From Mycobacterium florentinum (GTDB lineage: Bacteria; Actinomycetota; Actinomycetes; Mycobacteriales; Mycobacteriaceae), in assembly GCF_010730355.1 (NCBI RefSeq), contig NZ_AP022576.1, positions 372,001-436,000 of the forward strand: a stretch of DNA of 64,000 nt, given 5' to 3'. This document shows positions 63,492 to 64,000 of this stretch, in pieces. Every line of letters starts with the position of its first letter. Positions within the stretch are counted from its first letter, which is position 1. The position numbers were made by a program, and so were the translations under genes. Under the pieces are notes generated by a model. It saw nothing but the letters and a program-made list of their open reading frames with translations, ran no database searches and was not told where the DNA came from.

Positions 63492-64000
63492 TCACATCCG
63501 GTGCTGTGACTTGATAAAGTGCGCGGCGCGCTCGCCGATCACCACACAGGGCGCCATGGTGTTGCCGCTGGTGATGCGGGGCATGATCGATGCATCCGCG
63601 ACGCGCAGATTCTCGATTCCGTAGACGTTGAGGCGTCCGTCGACCACCGACATCGGGTCGCGCCCCATCTTCGCCGTCCCCGATTCGTGCCAGTAGGTGG
63701 TCACCGCGTTGCGCAGGTAGGTTTCCAGCTCGTCGCCGGTCAGGTCTCCGGGCATCACCTCGCGCGTGACGAACGGGCGCAGCTCCGCGGAATTGCCGAC
63801 CTCACGCAGGGCTTCGATGCAGGCGATCCCCGTCTTGACATCGTGGGGATCGGACAACGCATTCGCCTCGATCCGAATCGGGTCGTCGGGGTCCGGGCCC
63901 GACAAGTGCAACCGGCCACGGCTTTTGGGATGTGTCGGGGAGCCGAACAAGATCCAGCTATTTTGCGGCAGGCCGTATTTCGCGGTGTTTTCCGGAGTGG
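63492..64000 (-). CDS. GMC-family FAD oxidoreductase, C-terminal part (cut by window edge)
   Basis: The frame is open to base 64000, so the N-terminal FAD domain lies outside. Visible are SWILFGSPTHPKSRGRLHLSG, the active-site region TTYWHESGTAKMGRDPMSVV, and the C-terminal RVADASIMPRITSGNTMAPCVVIGERAA. The His in YWHESGTAKMG and Asn in SGNTMAP are the catalytic pair. It is a diverged second GMC enzyme, not a copy of the one at 22149 (HPVGTCAMG there). Confidence 0.88.
   Translation of the reverse strand, partial: TPENTAKYGLPQNSWILFGSPTHPKSRGRLHLSGPDPDDPIRIEANALSDPHDVKTGIACIEALREVGNSAELRPFVTREVMPGDLTGDELETYLRNAVTTYWHESGTAKMGRDPMSVVDGRLNVYGIENLRVADASIMPRITSGNTMAPCVVIGERAAHFIKSQHRM

Overview
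The window is high-GC actinobacterial DNA and almost certainly mycobacterial, probably a nontuberculous slow grower. The evidence is a DosR/DosS locus with an M. tuberculosis-length DosR, MmpS/MmpL, FurA-KatG, cutinases, a wax-ester-synthase/DGAT protein, an F420-type LLM oxidoreductase, DUF732 and DUF1906 secreted proteins and a YVTN-propeller PknE-like kinase. Species cannot be fixed from the sequence alone. I recognised no tRNA, rRNA, CRISPR array or intact insertion sequence.

Layout. 1-5.3 kb is a hypoxia/dormancy block: two Rv3134c-like universal stress proteins, dosR, dosS, a DosR box, fdxA and fabG3. 5.3-9.5 kb is a convergent mmpS-mmpL operon with a TetR repressor and a near-perfect operator. 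9.6-14.4 kb holds a lipase and an alkylation-damage island: sigma factor, ogt and an Ada-zinc-motif protein on one strand; a second ogt and a DNA-repair-type 2OG oxygenase on the other. 14.4-18.5 kb has a cupin, a SigH-like sigma factor, a LysR/CMD divergent pair and a COG0523 metallochaperone with a Zur-like box. 18.5-22.1 kb is accessory: dispersed 18-bp elements, a MazEF-type toxin-antitoxin pair, an orphan antitoxin and an AT-richer MpaB-type oxygenase. 22.1-32.4 kb has a GMC oxidoreductase, a DUF1906 protein, a lipoprotein, an EAL gene remnant, a Ser/Thr kinase with beta-propeller, a GAF-EAL-PAS-GGDEF protein and a secreted Cys/Trp repeat protein.

32.9-38.5 kb is a JetABC (Wadjet/MksFEB/EptABC) SMC-like plasmid-defence operon with no recognisable JetD nuclease. 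38.7-46.8 kb has secreted NlpC/P60 and DUF732 proteins, an AmiC-like amidase overlapping a WS/DGAT gene, a secreted FKBP, two truncated genes joined at their missing 5' ends, and a diguanylate cyclase. 47-57.9 kb is mainly metabolic: lactate permease, zwf with an LLM oxidoreductase, two cutinases, a GT1 glycosyltransferase, a transporter, a thioredoxin-fold protein, a MOSC protein and a methyltransferase. 58-60.8 kb is furA-katG with a strong terminator. The window ends with two alpha/beta hydrolases, a second DUF1906 protein and a GMC oxidoreductase cut by the edge.

Themes are redox/hypoxia response, DNA-alkylation repair, c-di-GMP signalling, envelope lipid chemistry and genome defence. Family names come from recalled motifs and sequences; no database search was run.
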